Positions 34,636-43,566 of a stretch of DNA of 64,000 nucleotides are shown in pieces (within the stretch, counting starts at the first letter, position 1; every line of letters starts with the position of its first letter). The notes beneath the pieces were generated by a model. That model did not search any database and was not told where the DNA came from. It saw nothing but the letters and a program-made list of their open reading frames with translations. The stretch is from the NCBI GenBank assembly GCA_963759295.1, contig CAVWYT010000016.1:1-64000 (forward strand), written 5' to 3'. This stretch comes from WHSW01 sp963759295. Lineage in GTDB: Bacteria; Actinomycetota; Thermoleophilia; Solirubrobacterales; 70-9. The position numbers and the translations under genes are program-made.

Positions 34636-35541
34636 TCAGGCCTCGCCTTGGGCGGCTGCCGGCGCGGTCGCGGAGGCCAGCCTCTGCCGCTGGCGCTCGG
34701 GCGTGATCGCGACCACGTTCCAGGCCAGACCGACCCGGCGCATGGCGCGGATCACGAGCCCCGTCGGGTCGAGCTCCCACCAGCGCAGGCCGTGGAATGC
34801 GGAGCGCGGGAAGGCATGGTGATTGTGGTGCCAGGCCTCGCCGAGCGAGGCGAGAGACAGCCACCAGACGTTGCGGGACTCGTCGTCGGTCGCGAACCGG
34901 CGCGCTCCATGGAAGTGGCAGATCGAGTTGATGCTCCAGGTGATGTGGTGGACGAAGAAGATCCGCACGAGGCCGCCCCAGAGCAGGCCGGTGAGCCCGC
35001 CGAGGAGCGTCCCGGTGAGTGCAAGGCCGAGCGCGAACGGCAGCGCGAGCGAGAGCGTCACCCAGGAGAGAAAGCGGCGGTTGATCCACCGCATCCCGCC
35101 GTCGTCCATCAGGTCGGGCGCGTACTTCTTGCGATCGGCCTGCCCGTTGGAGTCGAACAGCCAACCGACGTGCGCGTGCCAGAGGCCGGCGAGGCCGCTG
35201 CCGTGGCCGACATGAGGCGAGTGTGGATCGCCCTCGGTGTCGGTGTGGGCGTGATGCTTGCGGTGGTCGGCGACCCAGTCGATCACGGGCCCCTGAACGG
35301 ACATCGAGCCGGCGATCGCGAGCCCGTACTCGATCGGCTTGTGCGTCTGGAACGCTCGGTGGGTGAGCAGGCGATGGAACCCCACTGTGACCCCGAGCGC
35401 GGAGACCAGGTACATCGTGAGCATGATCGCGAGGTCGGTCCAGCCGACGGCCCGGTTCCAGAATAGGACGAGCGCCGCGATGAAGGCGAAGAACGGGAGG
35501 ACGACGGCACCTAGATTCGTATAGCGCTGCGTTCGGCTCAT
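34636..35541 (-). CDS. Acyl-CoA / fatty-acid desaturase
   Basis: The protein has 301 residues from the ATG at 35,541 (MSRTQRYTNLGAVV). The three histidine boxes of membrane di-iron desaturases are present: HRLLTH, HRKHHAHTD and HHNHHAFP. The hydrophobic pairs between them give four membrane passes. The enzyme should put a delta-9-type double bond into acyl chains using O2, adjusting membrane fluidity. It is divergent from a PucR-type regulator, and two identical GTGATCAC palindromes lie between the start codons. Confidence 0.92.
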   Translation of the reverse strand: MSRTQRYTNLGAVVLPFFAFIAALVLFWNRAVGWTDLAIMLTMYLVSALGVTVGFHRLLTHRAFQTHKPIEYGLAIAGSMSVQGPVIDWVADHRKHHAHTDTEGDPHSPHVGHGSGLAGLWHAHVGWLFDSNGQADRKKYAPDLMDDGGMRWINRRFLSWVTLSLALPFALGLALTGTLLGGLTGLLWGGLVRIFFVHHITWSINSICHFHGARRFATDDESRNVWWLSLASLGEAWHHNHHAFPRSAFHGLRWWELDPTGLVIRAMRRVGLAWNVVAITPERQRQRLASATAPAAAQGEA

Positions 35542-35557
35542 ATTTGTGAAGATAGGG

Positions 35558-35601
35558 GTGATCACGTGCCGATTCTTCGTCTCTGGCAAAGTCGTGATCA
35601 C
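35558..35601. promoter_or_regulatory. Paired GTGATCAC palindromes between desaturase and pucR-like genes
   Basis: GTGATCAC occurs at 35,558-35,565 and again at 35,594-35,601, centres 36 bp apart. With one flanking base both read CGTGATCAC, on opposite strands. They occupy the 71-bp divergent intergenic region and are good operator candidates. Confidence 0.55.
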
Positions 35602-35612
35602 AGGAATTTGTA

Positions 35613-36827
35613 ATGAACGCGCAACTCAGCCATGGACAACGGCTCGGCCCCCTCGACGAGCCGTGGAAGGCGCTTCCGCCCCGGATCGGAGCCCTGATCC
35701 GCCCGCATGTCCCGGCGCTCAGCGAGGAGGTGATCGCGGCCATCCGTGAGCGCGTGCCGGCCTACCGGCGGCCGCTCTCGGGCCGGTTCGGGGCCGGGAT
35801 CAGGCTCGGGGTCGAGGAGGCGCTGGCGCAGTTCGCCGATCTGGTCGGGGATCCCAACCTCGACCGCAGCGGTCGCGATGCCGTCTACCGCGGCCTCGGC
35901 CGCGGCGAGTACCGCGAGCGCCGGTCCCTCGACGCGCTGCTCGCCGCGTACCGGCTCGGGGCGCGGGTCTCGTGGCGGCGCGTCTCGGCAGTCGGGATCG
36001 AGGCCGGGCTCGACCGGCGGACGCTGGCCGTCCTCGCCGAGGCCGTGTTCGCCTACATCGACGAGCTCTCGGCGCTGTCGGCCGAGGGCTACGCACAGGA
36101 GCAGTCGCGTGCGGCGGGCGAGAGCGACCGCCTGCGGCGCCGGATCGCGGTGCTGCTGCTCGACCCGGCCGCCGACGATGCCGCGGTCACCGCGGCGGCG
36201 GCCGAGGCCGGCTGGACGCCCCCGCCCCAGGTCTCGGCGCTGGTCAGCGACGTCGCTGCGAGCCGGCTGCGCGGGCGGCTGCCGGCGGGCACGCTCGTGC
36301 TCGAGGGCGGGGAGGAGGGCGAGCCCGCGCTGGCGATCCTCACCGACCCCGAGGCCCCCGATCTGCGCTCCCGCGTGGAGCGCGCCGTCGCCGGTTCGAC
36401 CGCGGTGATCGGGCCGACCGTCGAGCTGATGAGCGCTAGCTCGAGCGCCGCGCGGGCACGCCGGGTCCACGCGCTGATCGGTCGCGGGGTGGTCGCGGCC
36501 GGCGGCCTCGTCTCGGCCGGCGACCACCTCGGCACCCTGGTGGCGCACGGCGACGAGGAGGCGCTCGCGGAGCTCTCTCGGGCCCGGCTGCAGCCGCTCG
36601 CCGGTGAGACGCCCGCGTCCCGCGCGCGGCTCACGGAGACGCTGCGGGCGTGGCTGGACGAACAGGGCGAAATCGCGTTGGTAGCGGCGCGCCTCCACGT
36701 CCACCCGCAGACCGTCCGCTATCGCCTCCGTCGGCTTCGCGAGCTGCTCGGTGACGCCCTCGACCACCCGGAGTCCCGCCTCGAGCTGGCGCTCGCGCTG
36801 CGCGGCGCTGTTTCGCTGTCAAGCTAG
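35613..36827 (+). CDS. PucR-family transcriptional regulator
   Basis: The protein has 404 residues. The C-terminal helix-turn-helix EIALVAARLHVHPQTVRYRL with RRLRELLGDAL is the PucR/CdaR HTH_30 motif. A GGDEF-like connector precedes it (VVAAGGLVSAGDHLGTLVA). The N-terminal RsbT-like segment is helical (LLAAYRLGARVSWRRVSAVG). PucR proteins sense small metabolites. Its position suggests control of the divergent desaturase, possibly in response to a membrane-lipid signal. Confidence 0.85.
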   Translation: MNAQLSHGQRLGPLDEPWKALPPRIGALIRPHVPALSEEVIAAIRERVPAYRRPLSGRFGAGIRLGVEEALAQFADLVGDPNLDRSGRDAVYRGLGRGEYRERRSLDALLAAYRLGARVSWRRVSAVGIEAGLDRRTLAVLAEAVFAYIDELSALSAEGYAQEQSRAAGESDRLRRRIAVLLLDPAADDAAVTAAAAEAGWTPPPQVSALVSDVAASRLRGRLPAGTLVLEGGEEGEPALAILTDPEAPDLRSRVERAVAGSTAVIGPTVELMSASSSAARARRVHALIGRGVVAAGGLVSAGDHLGTLVAHGDEEALAELSRARLQPLAGETPASRARLTETLRAWLDEQGEIALVAARLHVHPQTVRYRLRRLRELLGDALDHPESRLELALALRGAVSLSS

Positions 36828-36865
36828 CCGGGAACGGACGGAGCAGAGATCAAGGAGGCAACGAC

Positions 36866-37381
36866 GTGAGCGAGACCGCGACCAGCACGAGCAGGGACAT
36901 CATGGCCCCCGAGAGCGCCGAGCGGCGCGAGCAGGTGATCGGGCTGCTCAAGAAGGCCTATTGGATGGAGATCGAGACGGTGATGAGCTACATCGCCAAC
37001 TCCGTCAACCCCGACGGCGTCCGCGCGCAGGAGATCAAGGAGTCGCTTTCGCAGGACATCCAGGAGGAGCTCGGACACGCGCAGCAGTTCGCGGAGCGGA
37101 TCAAGGAGCTCTACGGCGTCGTCCCTGGATCGACCGAGTTCGCCGCCGAGCAGACCTTCCTCCAGCCTCCGGACGAGCAGATCGACATCGTCCACGTGAT
37201 CCGCGGGGTGATCGCCGCCGAGCAGGGGGCGATCGAGCACTACAGCCGGATCGTCGAGGAGACCGAAGCGATCGACCCGGTGACGCAGGACATGGTGATC
37301 GCGATCCTCCACGACGAGCAGGGCCACAAGCGGCTGTTCGAGGGATTCTTGCGCGAATACGAGGCGCTCGGGCTCGCCTGA
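36866..37381 (+). CDS. Ferritin-like / bacterioferritin-type protein
   Basis: The protein has 171 residues from GTG at 36,866, with AAGGAGG upstream. The di-iron ligands of a four-helix bundle are seen: Glu in YWMEIETVMSYI, EELGHAQQFAERI (ExxH), Glu in VIAAEQGAIEHYSR and DEQGHKRLFEGFL (ExxH). This may be an iron store or a stress-protective ferroxidase. It converges on the large cyclase gene, leaving one base between the stops. Confidence 0.85.
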   Translation: MSETATSTSRDIMAPESAERREQVIGLLKKAYWMEIETVMSYIANSVNPDGVRAQEIKESLSQDIQEELGHAQQFAERIKELYGVVPGSTEFAAEQTFLQPPDEQIDIVHVIRGVIAAEQGAIEHYSRIVEETEAIDPVTQDMVIAILHDEQGHKRLFEGFLREYEALGLA

Positions 37382-37382
37382 G

Positions 37383-40300
37383 CTACGAGGTTCCGCCGAC
37401 GAGCTCCCCGCACCGCCGCGCGTCGAGCGGCCGGCCGAGGGCCTGCCATGCCTCCGCAGCCTCGCCGAGCAGCCGCCGGCGCTCGGCCGGATCGGCGGCG
37501 GTGGCGCCGAGCGCCTCGAGGCTCGCGGCGCCGCCGACCGGGTAGCGCAACCGTTCCGACAGCCCTGCCGCTTCCTCGGCCACCTCGCGCGCGGCCTCAC
37601 TCTTTCCCCAGAGGACGAGGTTGACTGCGCGTGCCGCGGTCGCCTCGACCGACTGGGCGACCAGGCCCGCGCGCTCGCAGAGGTCGAGCGCCCGGGCGAG
37701 CTTCTGGTCGCAATCGGCGTGGTCGCCGCGATCCCGCAGCGCCGCGGCCAGCCAGTAGAGCGACTCGAACGCGACCTCCGAGCGGCCGACGCGCTCGGCG
37801 ATCTCGAACGAGCGCTCGAGCAACTCGACCGCGCCGTCGAGATCGCCCTCGCTCCACAGGGCGACGCCGCGCATCGAGTAGGGGAAGCAGAGCTTGCCCT
37901 CGAGGCCCTCGCGCTCGGCCAGCGCTTGCGAGGCCTCGGTGTCGCGAGCCGCGGCCTCCCAGTCGCCGGCGTACGCGGCGAGCTTGGCGAGCGCCGCGTG
38001 AACCTCGACCTGCGAGGGCAGGTCGCCGGTCTCGCGCGCCAGGTCGAGCGCCTTGCCGTACGCGGCGCGAGCGGCGGCGTAGTCGGCCTCGGAGACCTCG
38101 TGGTGGTAACCGAGCGCGAACAGCGCCCTGACCGCCTCGGCCGGGTCGCTCTGTCGGGCCAGCTCGACCGAGCGCTCGAGGTTCTCGCGAGCGCGCTCGG
38201 AGTCGCCGATCCGTCCGAAGACGCGGCCGAAGATCCCGTGCGCACGGCTCGCCGCCCCCGCCTCGCCGAGCCGCTCGGCGAGCCGCAGCGCCTTCTCGGA
38301 GGCGTAGATCGCGAGCATGTTGTCGCCGGTGTGCATGTAGAGGGAGGCGGCCTCCTCGTAGAGGCGGACGAGCTCGATGCACGGCGGGCCGTCCTTGAGC
38401 AGATCGATGCCGCGCTGGTAGTGATCGATCGACCCCTCCCGATCGCCCTTCTGCCAGAGGCCGGTGCCGATCTTTCGGTGCAGATCGGCGACGCGGGCGA
38501 GGTCCTCCTCGCCGCGATGGTGCTCCATGCACTCCTCCCAGGCAGCGACCGCGCGGTCGATCCTGCCGAGCAGCACGGCGACGTCGCCGAGCTTCTCGGC
38601 GATCCGAGCGCGCGCGTCCGGGTCGAGGTCTCCGGCGAGCGAGAGCGCGGTCTCGTAGTGGCCCTGCGCCTCGCTGTTCGAGTACAGGGAGGCGGAGACG
38701 TCGCCGGCGGCCTCCAGCGCCTCGTAGGCGCGGGCGACGATCACGGCGAGCTCCTCCGGGTCGAGGTCGGCGGCGGCGCCGAGGTTGGCGGCGCGCCCGT
38801 AGTGCTCGGCCACCATCGCGACCACGCCCTCGGAGCGATCGGCGGCGCGCGAGGAGAGGAACGCCCCGACCTCCGCGTGCATCCGTGCCCGCACCGCCTT
38901 GGGCAGGGTCGAGTACGCGACGTCGCGAATCAGCACGTGCTTGAAGGCGTACTCGCGCTCGCCCGTCAACCGGCTGCCGGCTGTAGGGACGATCAGGTCC
39001 TTCTGCTCGAGGCTGGTGAGCGTCGCCGGAAGCTCGTGCGCCGGATCGCGATCGGCGATCGACCCCTCCCAGAAGACCTGGCCTACCACCGAGGCGGCCT
39101 GGAGCGCTCGCCGCTCCCGGCGCGGCAGCGAATCGAGCCTCGCGGCGAGCACGGAGTGCACGGTCTCGGGAAGCGCCTCGCTGTCGGTCGAGCCCTCCTC
39201 GACGATTCGATTGACCATCTCCTCCGCGAACAGCGGGTTGCCGCCGGAACGCAGCGCGACCTGCTCGGCGAGCGCCGCGCCTGCGCCGGACGGCAGTAGG
39301 GCGCCGACCAACTCGCGCGCTTGCGTGCGAGGCAGCGGGTCGAGCGAGACCATCGTCGCGTAGGTCCCGTCGTGACCCCAGCCGGGCCGGCGGTCGAGGA
39401 GCTCGTCGCGCGCCATGCACAGCAGCAGTGCTGGTCCCCGCGACCACCGGGCCAGGTGGTCGATCAGGTCGAGCATGCCCTCGTCCGCCCAGTGGATGTC
39501 CTCGACCGCGAAGATCAGCGGGTCGCGGGAGCTCGCCGACTCGACAAGCAGCCGTACCGCGGAGAACAGGCGGTCGCGCATCTGCTGCGGGGTGTCCTGC
39601 TCGCCGGAGTCGACGTCCGCCGGAGGCTCGATTCCCAGCGACCTGCCGAGCGCGGCCGCGACCCGCTCGGGCGGCTCGGCGAAGCCCGCCTCGGTGAGCA
39701 GCGCCCCGACGCCCCGAATGAGCCTCGCCCAGGCCGCGCCGGCGTCGTCGGTGTCGGCGATCTCGAACGTCCCGCGCACGATCTCGCCGAGCGCCCAGTA
39801 GGAGATACCGCTGCCGTATGACGGACAGCTGCCGAGCCGAACCGCCGGCGGACGCTCGAGGCCCCCGAGCCGGTCGGTGAACTCGCGAAGCAGGCGAGAC
39901 TTGCCGACCCCCGCCGGTCCGACGACCGTGACGAGGTGGGGGCTGCGCTCGGCGACGACCCGGTCGAAGAGGGCCATCAGCTGCTCGGACTCGCGCTCGC
40001 GACCGACCAGCGGGGTGGAGACGCGTGACCGGCGCGGGGTGCGGCCGCGGACCACGGCCCGAACCGCCTCCCACGCCGCCACCGGCTCGGCCTTTCCCTT
40101 CAACTCGAGCGGCTCGAGCGCGACGTACTCGACCGCGGGGCGAGTGAGGCGATGAGTCGTTTCGCCGACGATCACGGTCCCTGGCTCGGCCGCGGCCTGC
40201 AGGCGCGCGGCGACGTTCACCGGGTCGCCGATCACCGTGTAGCCGTCGCCGATCCGCCCGGCCAGCACCTCGCCCGAGTTGATGCCGACGCGCAGCGCGA

Positions 40301-40787
40301 ATCGGGCCTCGACGTCGCTCGCGATCCGGTCGTTGATCTCGTCCATCGCCGCCTGCATTGCCAGCCCCGCCCGCACCGCTCGCTCGGGATCGTCCTCGTG
40401 GCTGACCGGCGCGCCGAAGACGCCCATCACGTTGTCGCCTATGTACTTGTCGATCGTGCCACCGAAGCGCTCGATCTCGTCGCCGAGCCGTCGCAGCGCC
40501 CGGTCGACGACCGACTTCATTCGCTCCGGGTCGAGCCGCTCGGAGACGGCCGTGTAGCCGGAGAGGTCGGCGAAGATGATCGTCGCCTTGCGGCGCTCCT
40601 CGGGCGGCGGCTCCGCGCCCTGCGCCCGGCCCGCGCCCCCGAGATCGCCGCCACACTCGATGCAGAACCTCGCCTCGGGGGGGTTCTCCGTTCCGCAGTG
40701 CGGGCAGGCGAGCGCAAGCGCCGACCCACACGACATGCAGAAGCGCGCTCGCTGCGGGTTCTCGGTTCCGCAAGTGGCGCAGGTCAC
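37383..40787 (-). CDS. Class III adenylate/guanylate cyclase with zinc ribbons, AAA ATPase and TPR region
   Basis: The protein has 1,134 residues from GTG at 40,787. Two zinc ribbons come first (CATCGTENPQRARFCMSCG and CPHCGTENPPEARFCIECG). The cyclase domain, about residues 60-240, has FADLSGYTAVSERLD and YIGDNVMGVFGAP with both metal Asp, and VIGDPVNVAARLQ with the transition-state Asn/Arg. A STAND-type AAA module follows: VGRERESEQLMALF, VVGPAGVGKSRLLREF (Walker A), IFAVEDIHWAD (Walker B). The C-terminal 500 residues are alpha-helical repeats, TPR-like. Such proteins are common in actinobacteria and probably couple protein-protein signals to cyclic nucleotide synthesis. No frameshift is seen over 3.4 kb. 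Confidence 0.9.
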   Translation of the reverse strand: MTCATCGTENPQRARFCMSCGSALALACPHCGTENPPEARFCIECGGDLGGAGRAQGAEPPPEERRKATIIFADLSGYTAVSERLDPERMKSVVDRALRRLGDEIERFGGTIDKYIGDNVMGVFGAPVSHEDDPERAVRAGLAMQAAMDEINDRIASDVEARFALRVGINSGEVLAGRIGDGYTVIGDPVNVAARLQAAAEPGTVIVGETTHRLTRPAVEYVALEPLELKGKAEPVAAWEAVRAVVRGRTPRRSRVSTPLVGRERESEQLMALFDRVVAERSPHLVTVVGPAGVGKSRLLREFTDRLGGLERPPAVRLGSCPSYGSGISYWALGEIVRGTFEIADTDDAGAAWARLIRGVGALLTEAGFAEPPERVAAALGRSLGIEPPADVDSGEQDTPQQMRDRLFSAVRLLVESASSRDPLIFAVEDIHWADEGMLDLIDHLARWSRGPALLLCMARDELLDRRPGWGHDGTYATMVSLDPLPRTQARELVGALLPSGAGAALAEQVALRSGGNPLFAEEMVNRIVEEGSTDSEALPETVHSVLAARLDSLPRRERRALQAASVVGQVFWEGSIADRDPAHELPATLTSLEQKDLIVPTAGSRLTGEREYAFKHVLIRDVAYSTLPKAVRARMHAEVGAFLSSRAADRSEGVVAMVAEHYGRAANLGAAADLDPEELAVIVARAYEALEAAGDVSASLYSNSEAQGHYETALSLAGDLDPDARARIAEKLGDVAVLLGRIDRAVAAWEECMEHHRGEEDLARVADLHRKIGTGLWQKGDREGSIDHYQRGIDLLKDGPPCIELVRLYEEAASLYMHTGDNMLAIYASEKALRLAERLGEAGAASRAHGIFGRVFGRIGDSERARENLERSVELARQSDPAEAVRALFALGYHHEVSEADYAAARAAYGKALDLARETGDLPSQVEVHAALAKLAAYAGDWEAAARDTEASQALAEREGLEGKLCFPYSMRGVALWSEGDLDGAVELLERSFEIAERVGRSEVAFESLYWLAAALRDRGDHADCDQKLARALDLCERAGLVAQSVEATAARAVNLVLWGKSEAAREVAEEAAGLSERLRYPVGGAASLEALGATAADPAERRRLLGEAAEAWQALGRPLDARRCGELVGGTS

Positions 40788-40828
40788 GAGCCCAGGATAC
40801 GACCGCGGGCGGCCGGTGGCGGGCAGCG

Positions 40829-41068
40829 CTACTCGATCGGGATGTCCTCTACCCGCGGTCCGCGCTCCGCGCCGCCCTCGGCCTCGGCGAGCCGCTCGAG
40901 GTAGAGGTCGATCATCGTGCGCATCGTCAGCAGCGCCTCGCGCTGGACGCTCTGCCATTGGCCGCGCAGCTCGGGAGATGAGGTCGAGCGCAGCACGTCG
41001 GCGCCCCGGCAGATCGGGCAGAGCTCGAGGCACTGGAACTGCTGTGGCGGTCGCTCGGGGTCAGGCAC
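40829..41068 (-). CDS. Small CxxC protein coupled to ArsA
   Basis: The product has 79 residues from GTG at 41,068, which lies inside the last codons of arsA (gtgcctga). ELCPICRGADVLRST contains a CxxC like half a zinc finger. The rest is helical (LLTMRTMIDLYLERLAEAE) and acidic at the end. The family is not recognised. Translational coupling and position suggest that it works with the ArsA ATPase. Confidence 0.6.
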   Translation of the reverse strand: MPDPERPPQQFQCLELCPICRGADVLRSTSSPELRGQWQSVQREALLTMRTMIDLYLERLAEAEGGAERGPRVEDIPIE

Positions 41069-42254
41069 CGGCGCTCGCCGCCTCGGTCTCGAATCGGATC
41101 TCGAGAGCACCGTCGTCCAGCTTCGCGCCCGTGGGCCGCTGTCGCGCGAGCGCGCCCGGCAGGATGATCGTCCGCTTTCGCGGCCCCACCGAGACGACCA
41201 GCTCGGCGCCGACCTTCTTCAGGGCGACGTCGCCGCGCTCTCCGAACGGCAGCCGGATGCTGAGCGTCGTGTGCCCGTTCACCGAGCTCAGCTCGTGGGC
41301 GAGCTCGGAGTGCAGCACGGACGCCGGGGCCACGCCCGCGAACAGCTCCGCGGCCAGGCGGTCGAGCATCCGCTCGCCGATCACCTCCTCGTCGAAGTAA
41401 CGCGCCGTCAGCACCGGCAGCGGCGCGAACCCCTCGCGCACCTCCTCGAGGCGGTCTCGCTGTCGCTCGCGCCACTCGCCGAAGTAGCCGCCGTCGAGCT
41501 CGTCGGGGAAGACGCGGTTGACGATCACGGCATCGGTGAGGTAGCCGTAGAGGTTCAGGTAGGTGAACGTCCGCTGCGCCTCCTTGATCACCATCCGGTC
41601 CGGGTTCATCACCAGCCGGATCGAGGCCCGCTCGCGGTTGCGGAGGATCTCGTTCATCGCGATCAGGTTGCGGACCAGCCGCTGGGCGTCGGCGAACACG
41701 TCCTCGTCGGGGAGCTCGAGGTCGAGCAACGTCCGCGCCAGCGGACGCGCGGCGCTGACCATCCGGCGCTCCCAACCGAACACCTTCTCGAGCCACCACC
41801 GGGCGATGTCGGGGAACGAGAGCAGCCGCAGGGTTTCGCCGGTGGGCGCGCAGTCGACGATCACGGCGTCGAAGTCGCCCGATTCGTGGTGGCGCTTGAT
41901 CTGCAGCAGGCTGAACAGCTCGTCCATCCCCGGCGGGACGGTGAGCTCCTCGGCGGCGATGTCGATCACGCCGCGATCGGAGAGCAGGCCGCCGAGCCAC
42001 CGCTGCACCGCCCCCCAGTGGGCCTCCATCTCGCGCTCGGCCTGGACCTCCTGGCCCCAAAGGCGATCGCCGATCGGCCGCGGCTCGGCGCCGAGCTCGG
42101 CCCCGAGCGAGTCGGAGAGGCTGTGGGCCGGATCGGTGGAGAGCACGACCGTGCGCAGCCCCGCCGCGGCGCAGCGCCGGGCGGTCGCGGCGGCGACGCT
42201 CGTCTTGCCGACGCCCCCCTTGCCGGTGTACAGGATCGTCCTCGGTGGCGCCAT
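41061..42254 (-). CDS. arsA: ArsA/GET3-family ATPase
   Basis: The protein has 397 residues from the ATG at 42,254. The deviant Walker A is YTGKGGVGKTSVAAA, the switch regions are VVLSTDPAHSLSDSLG and VIVDCAPTGETLRLL, and LVMNPDRMVIKEAQRTF is a further family block. Known relatives power arsenite efflux or tail-anchored protein targeting. No arsB or arsR is near, so arsenic resistance is not supported. No ribosome binding site is seen. It may be leaderless. A CxxC mini-protein is coupled downstream. Confidence 0.88.
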   Translation of the reverse strand: MAPPRTILYTGKGGVGKTSVAAATARRCAAAGLRTVVLSTDPAHSLSDSLGAELGAEPRPIGDRLWGQEVQAEREMEAHWGAVQRWLGGLLSDRGVIDIAAEELTVPPGMDELFSLLQIKRHHESGDFDAVIVDCAPTGETLRLLSFPDIARWWLEKVFGWERRMVSAARPLARTLLDLELPDEDVFADAQRLVRNLIAMNEILRNRERASIRLVMNPDRMVIKEAQRTFTYLNLYGYLTDAVIVNRVFPDELDGGYFGEWRERQRDRLEEVREGFAPLPVLTARYFDEEVIGERMLDRLAAELFAGVAPASVLHSELAHELSSVNGHTTLSIRLPFGERGDVALKKVGAELVVSVGPRKRTIILPGALARQRPTGAKLDDGALEIRFETEAASAGA

Positions 42255-42354
42255 CGGAACCAACCAGGGTATTCGCGTGACCGACCGCCCGCCCGGACGC
42301 AGCCGCTACGCTGGCCCGCGTTCACCCCCCTAACCACGAGGGAGCACCATCAAC

Positions 42355-43476
42355 TTGATCCGTATTCGCACACTTCTTGCCGTATGCGCGGTCGCGCTGC
42401 CGATTCCGGCCGCGATCGCCGGGTGCGGCGGCGACGACTCGAGCGACGTCGATCCGCAGACCGTCCTCGATCAGACCTTCAACAGCGACACGAAGGTCAC
42501 CAGCGGCGACCTGGCGCTGAGCCTCAGCGGCTCCGCCGGGGATCAGGGGAGCTTCGAGGCGAAGCTCGAGGGACCGTTCCAGGGCGATCCGAACGATCCG
42601 AACGCGATCCCGCAGCTCGACTGGACCGGCTCGCTGACCGGATCGGGCGCGGGCACCAGCCTCAGCTTCGACGGCTCGCTGGTCGTCACCGAGGACAACG
42701 CCTACGTCGAGTACGGGGGCAACACGTACGAGGTCGGCTCGGACCTCTTCAGCCAGTTCAAGCAGGCGGCCGAGAGAGCGGCCTCCCAGCAGAGCGGCCA
42801 GGCGGAGGGGCTCTCGTTCAGCGAGGCGTTCCGACAGGGCTGTGAGCAGTCGATCGAGGCGCAGGGAGGTGATCCGTCGGCCTGCGATATCGACTTCCAG
42901 GGCTGGCTCACCGACCTCTCGAACGAGGGCACCGAGGACGTCGAGGGGACCGACTCCGACCACGTATCGGGCAGCCTCGACGTCGAAACGATGCTCAGCG
43001 ACCTCGTCACGCTGGGCGGTTCGCTGCCGCAGGCGAGCTCGACCGGCGTGCCCAGCGAGCAGCAGGTCCAGCAGATCTCCGACGCCGTCACCGAGGCCGG
43101 TTTCGACCTCTACTCGACCGCCGACGATCATGTCCTCGACGGGCTCGATTTCAACCTCTCGATCGATCCGAGCCAGATCCCCGAGGCGAGCGCTTCCGGC
43201 GTCGACAACGTCGACGTCAGCTTCTCGCTGCGGATCGGCGCGATCAACGAGGACCAGACGATCGAGGCACCGTCGAACGCGCAGCCGATCGATGAGCTGC
43301 TCAAGCAGCTCGGCGTCAGCCCCGGCGACCTCGGCGGTCTCGGCGGTCTCGGCGGTCTCGGCTCGACCGGCGGCGGCGGCGCCGGTGGTGGTGGTGGCAA
43401 CGGCGACGCCTACCTGCAGTGCATCGAGCAGGCGGCTACCGCGGCTGAGATCAACCAGTGCGCGAGCCTGCTCTAG
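42355..43476 (+). CDS. Secreted lipoprotein of unknown function
   Basis: The product has 373 residues from TTG at 42,355, with GAGGGAGC upstream. A lipoprotein signal (TLLAVCAVALPIPAAIAGC) places the acylated Cys at residue 24, followed by an acidic DDSSD stretch. The domain that follows alternates beta strands (LDWTGSLTGSGAGTSLSFDG, AYVEYGGNTYEVG) as in LppX/LprG-like lipid-binding lipoproteins. That match is tentative. The C-terminal part has GGLGGLGGLG and a glycine-rich linker coded by 9-bp repeats, then a short Cys-containing tail (YLQCIEQAATAAEINQC). A strong terminator follows. Confidence 0.7.
   Translation: MIRIRTLLAVCAVALPIPAAIAGCGGDDSSDVDPQTVLDQTFNSDTKVTSGDLALSLSGSAGDQGSFEAKLEGPFQGDPNDPNAIPQLDWTGSLTGSGAGTSLSFDGSLVVTEDNAYVEYGGNTYEVGSDLFSQFKQAAERAASQQSGQAEGLSFSEAFRQGCEQSIEAQGGDPSACDIDFQGWLTDLSNEGTEDVEGTDSDHVSGSLDVETMLSDLVTLGGSLPQASSTGVPSEQQVQQISDAVTEAGFDLYSTADDHVLDGLDFNLSIDPSQIPEASASGVDNVDVSFSLRIGAINEDQTIEAPSNAQPIDELLKQLGVSPGDLGGLGGLGGLGSTGGGGAGGGGGNGDAYLQCIEQAATAAEINQCASLL
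43333..43362 (+). repeat. 9-bp tandem repeats coding Gly-Gly-Leu
   Basis: GGCGGTCTC is repeated directly three times within the lipoprotein gene and encodes GGLGGLGGLG. Such repeats are prone to slippage. Confidence 0.75.
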
Positions 43477-43496
43477 GGCTTGCGGCGACACCGTTC

Positions 43497-43530
43497 GAGA
43501 AGGGGCCCCGGCAGGCCGGGGCCCCTTCTC
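43497..43530 (+). terminator. Hairpin terminator after the lipoprotein gene
   Basis: GAGAAGGGGCCCCGG and CCGGGGCCCCTTCTC form a perfect 15-bp stem with a CAGG loop, 20 bp after the stop codon. It isolates the following cation-exchanger transcript. Confidence 0.85.
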
Positions 43531-43566
43531 TCAATGGGCGATGGCGGCTCAAATAGGCTTGGGTCC

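Noticed and set aside
37719..39299. A 526-residue plus-strand open frame inside the cyclase gene
   Set aside because: It is antisense to the STAND/TPR region, with Arg/Asp-rich shadow composition.
41061..42254. Arsenic-resistance operon
   Set aside because: Only the ATPase is present; there is no arsB/acr3, arsC or arsR nearby.
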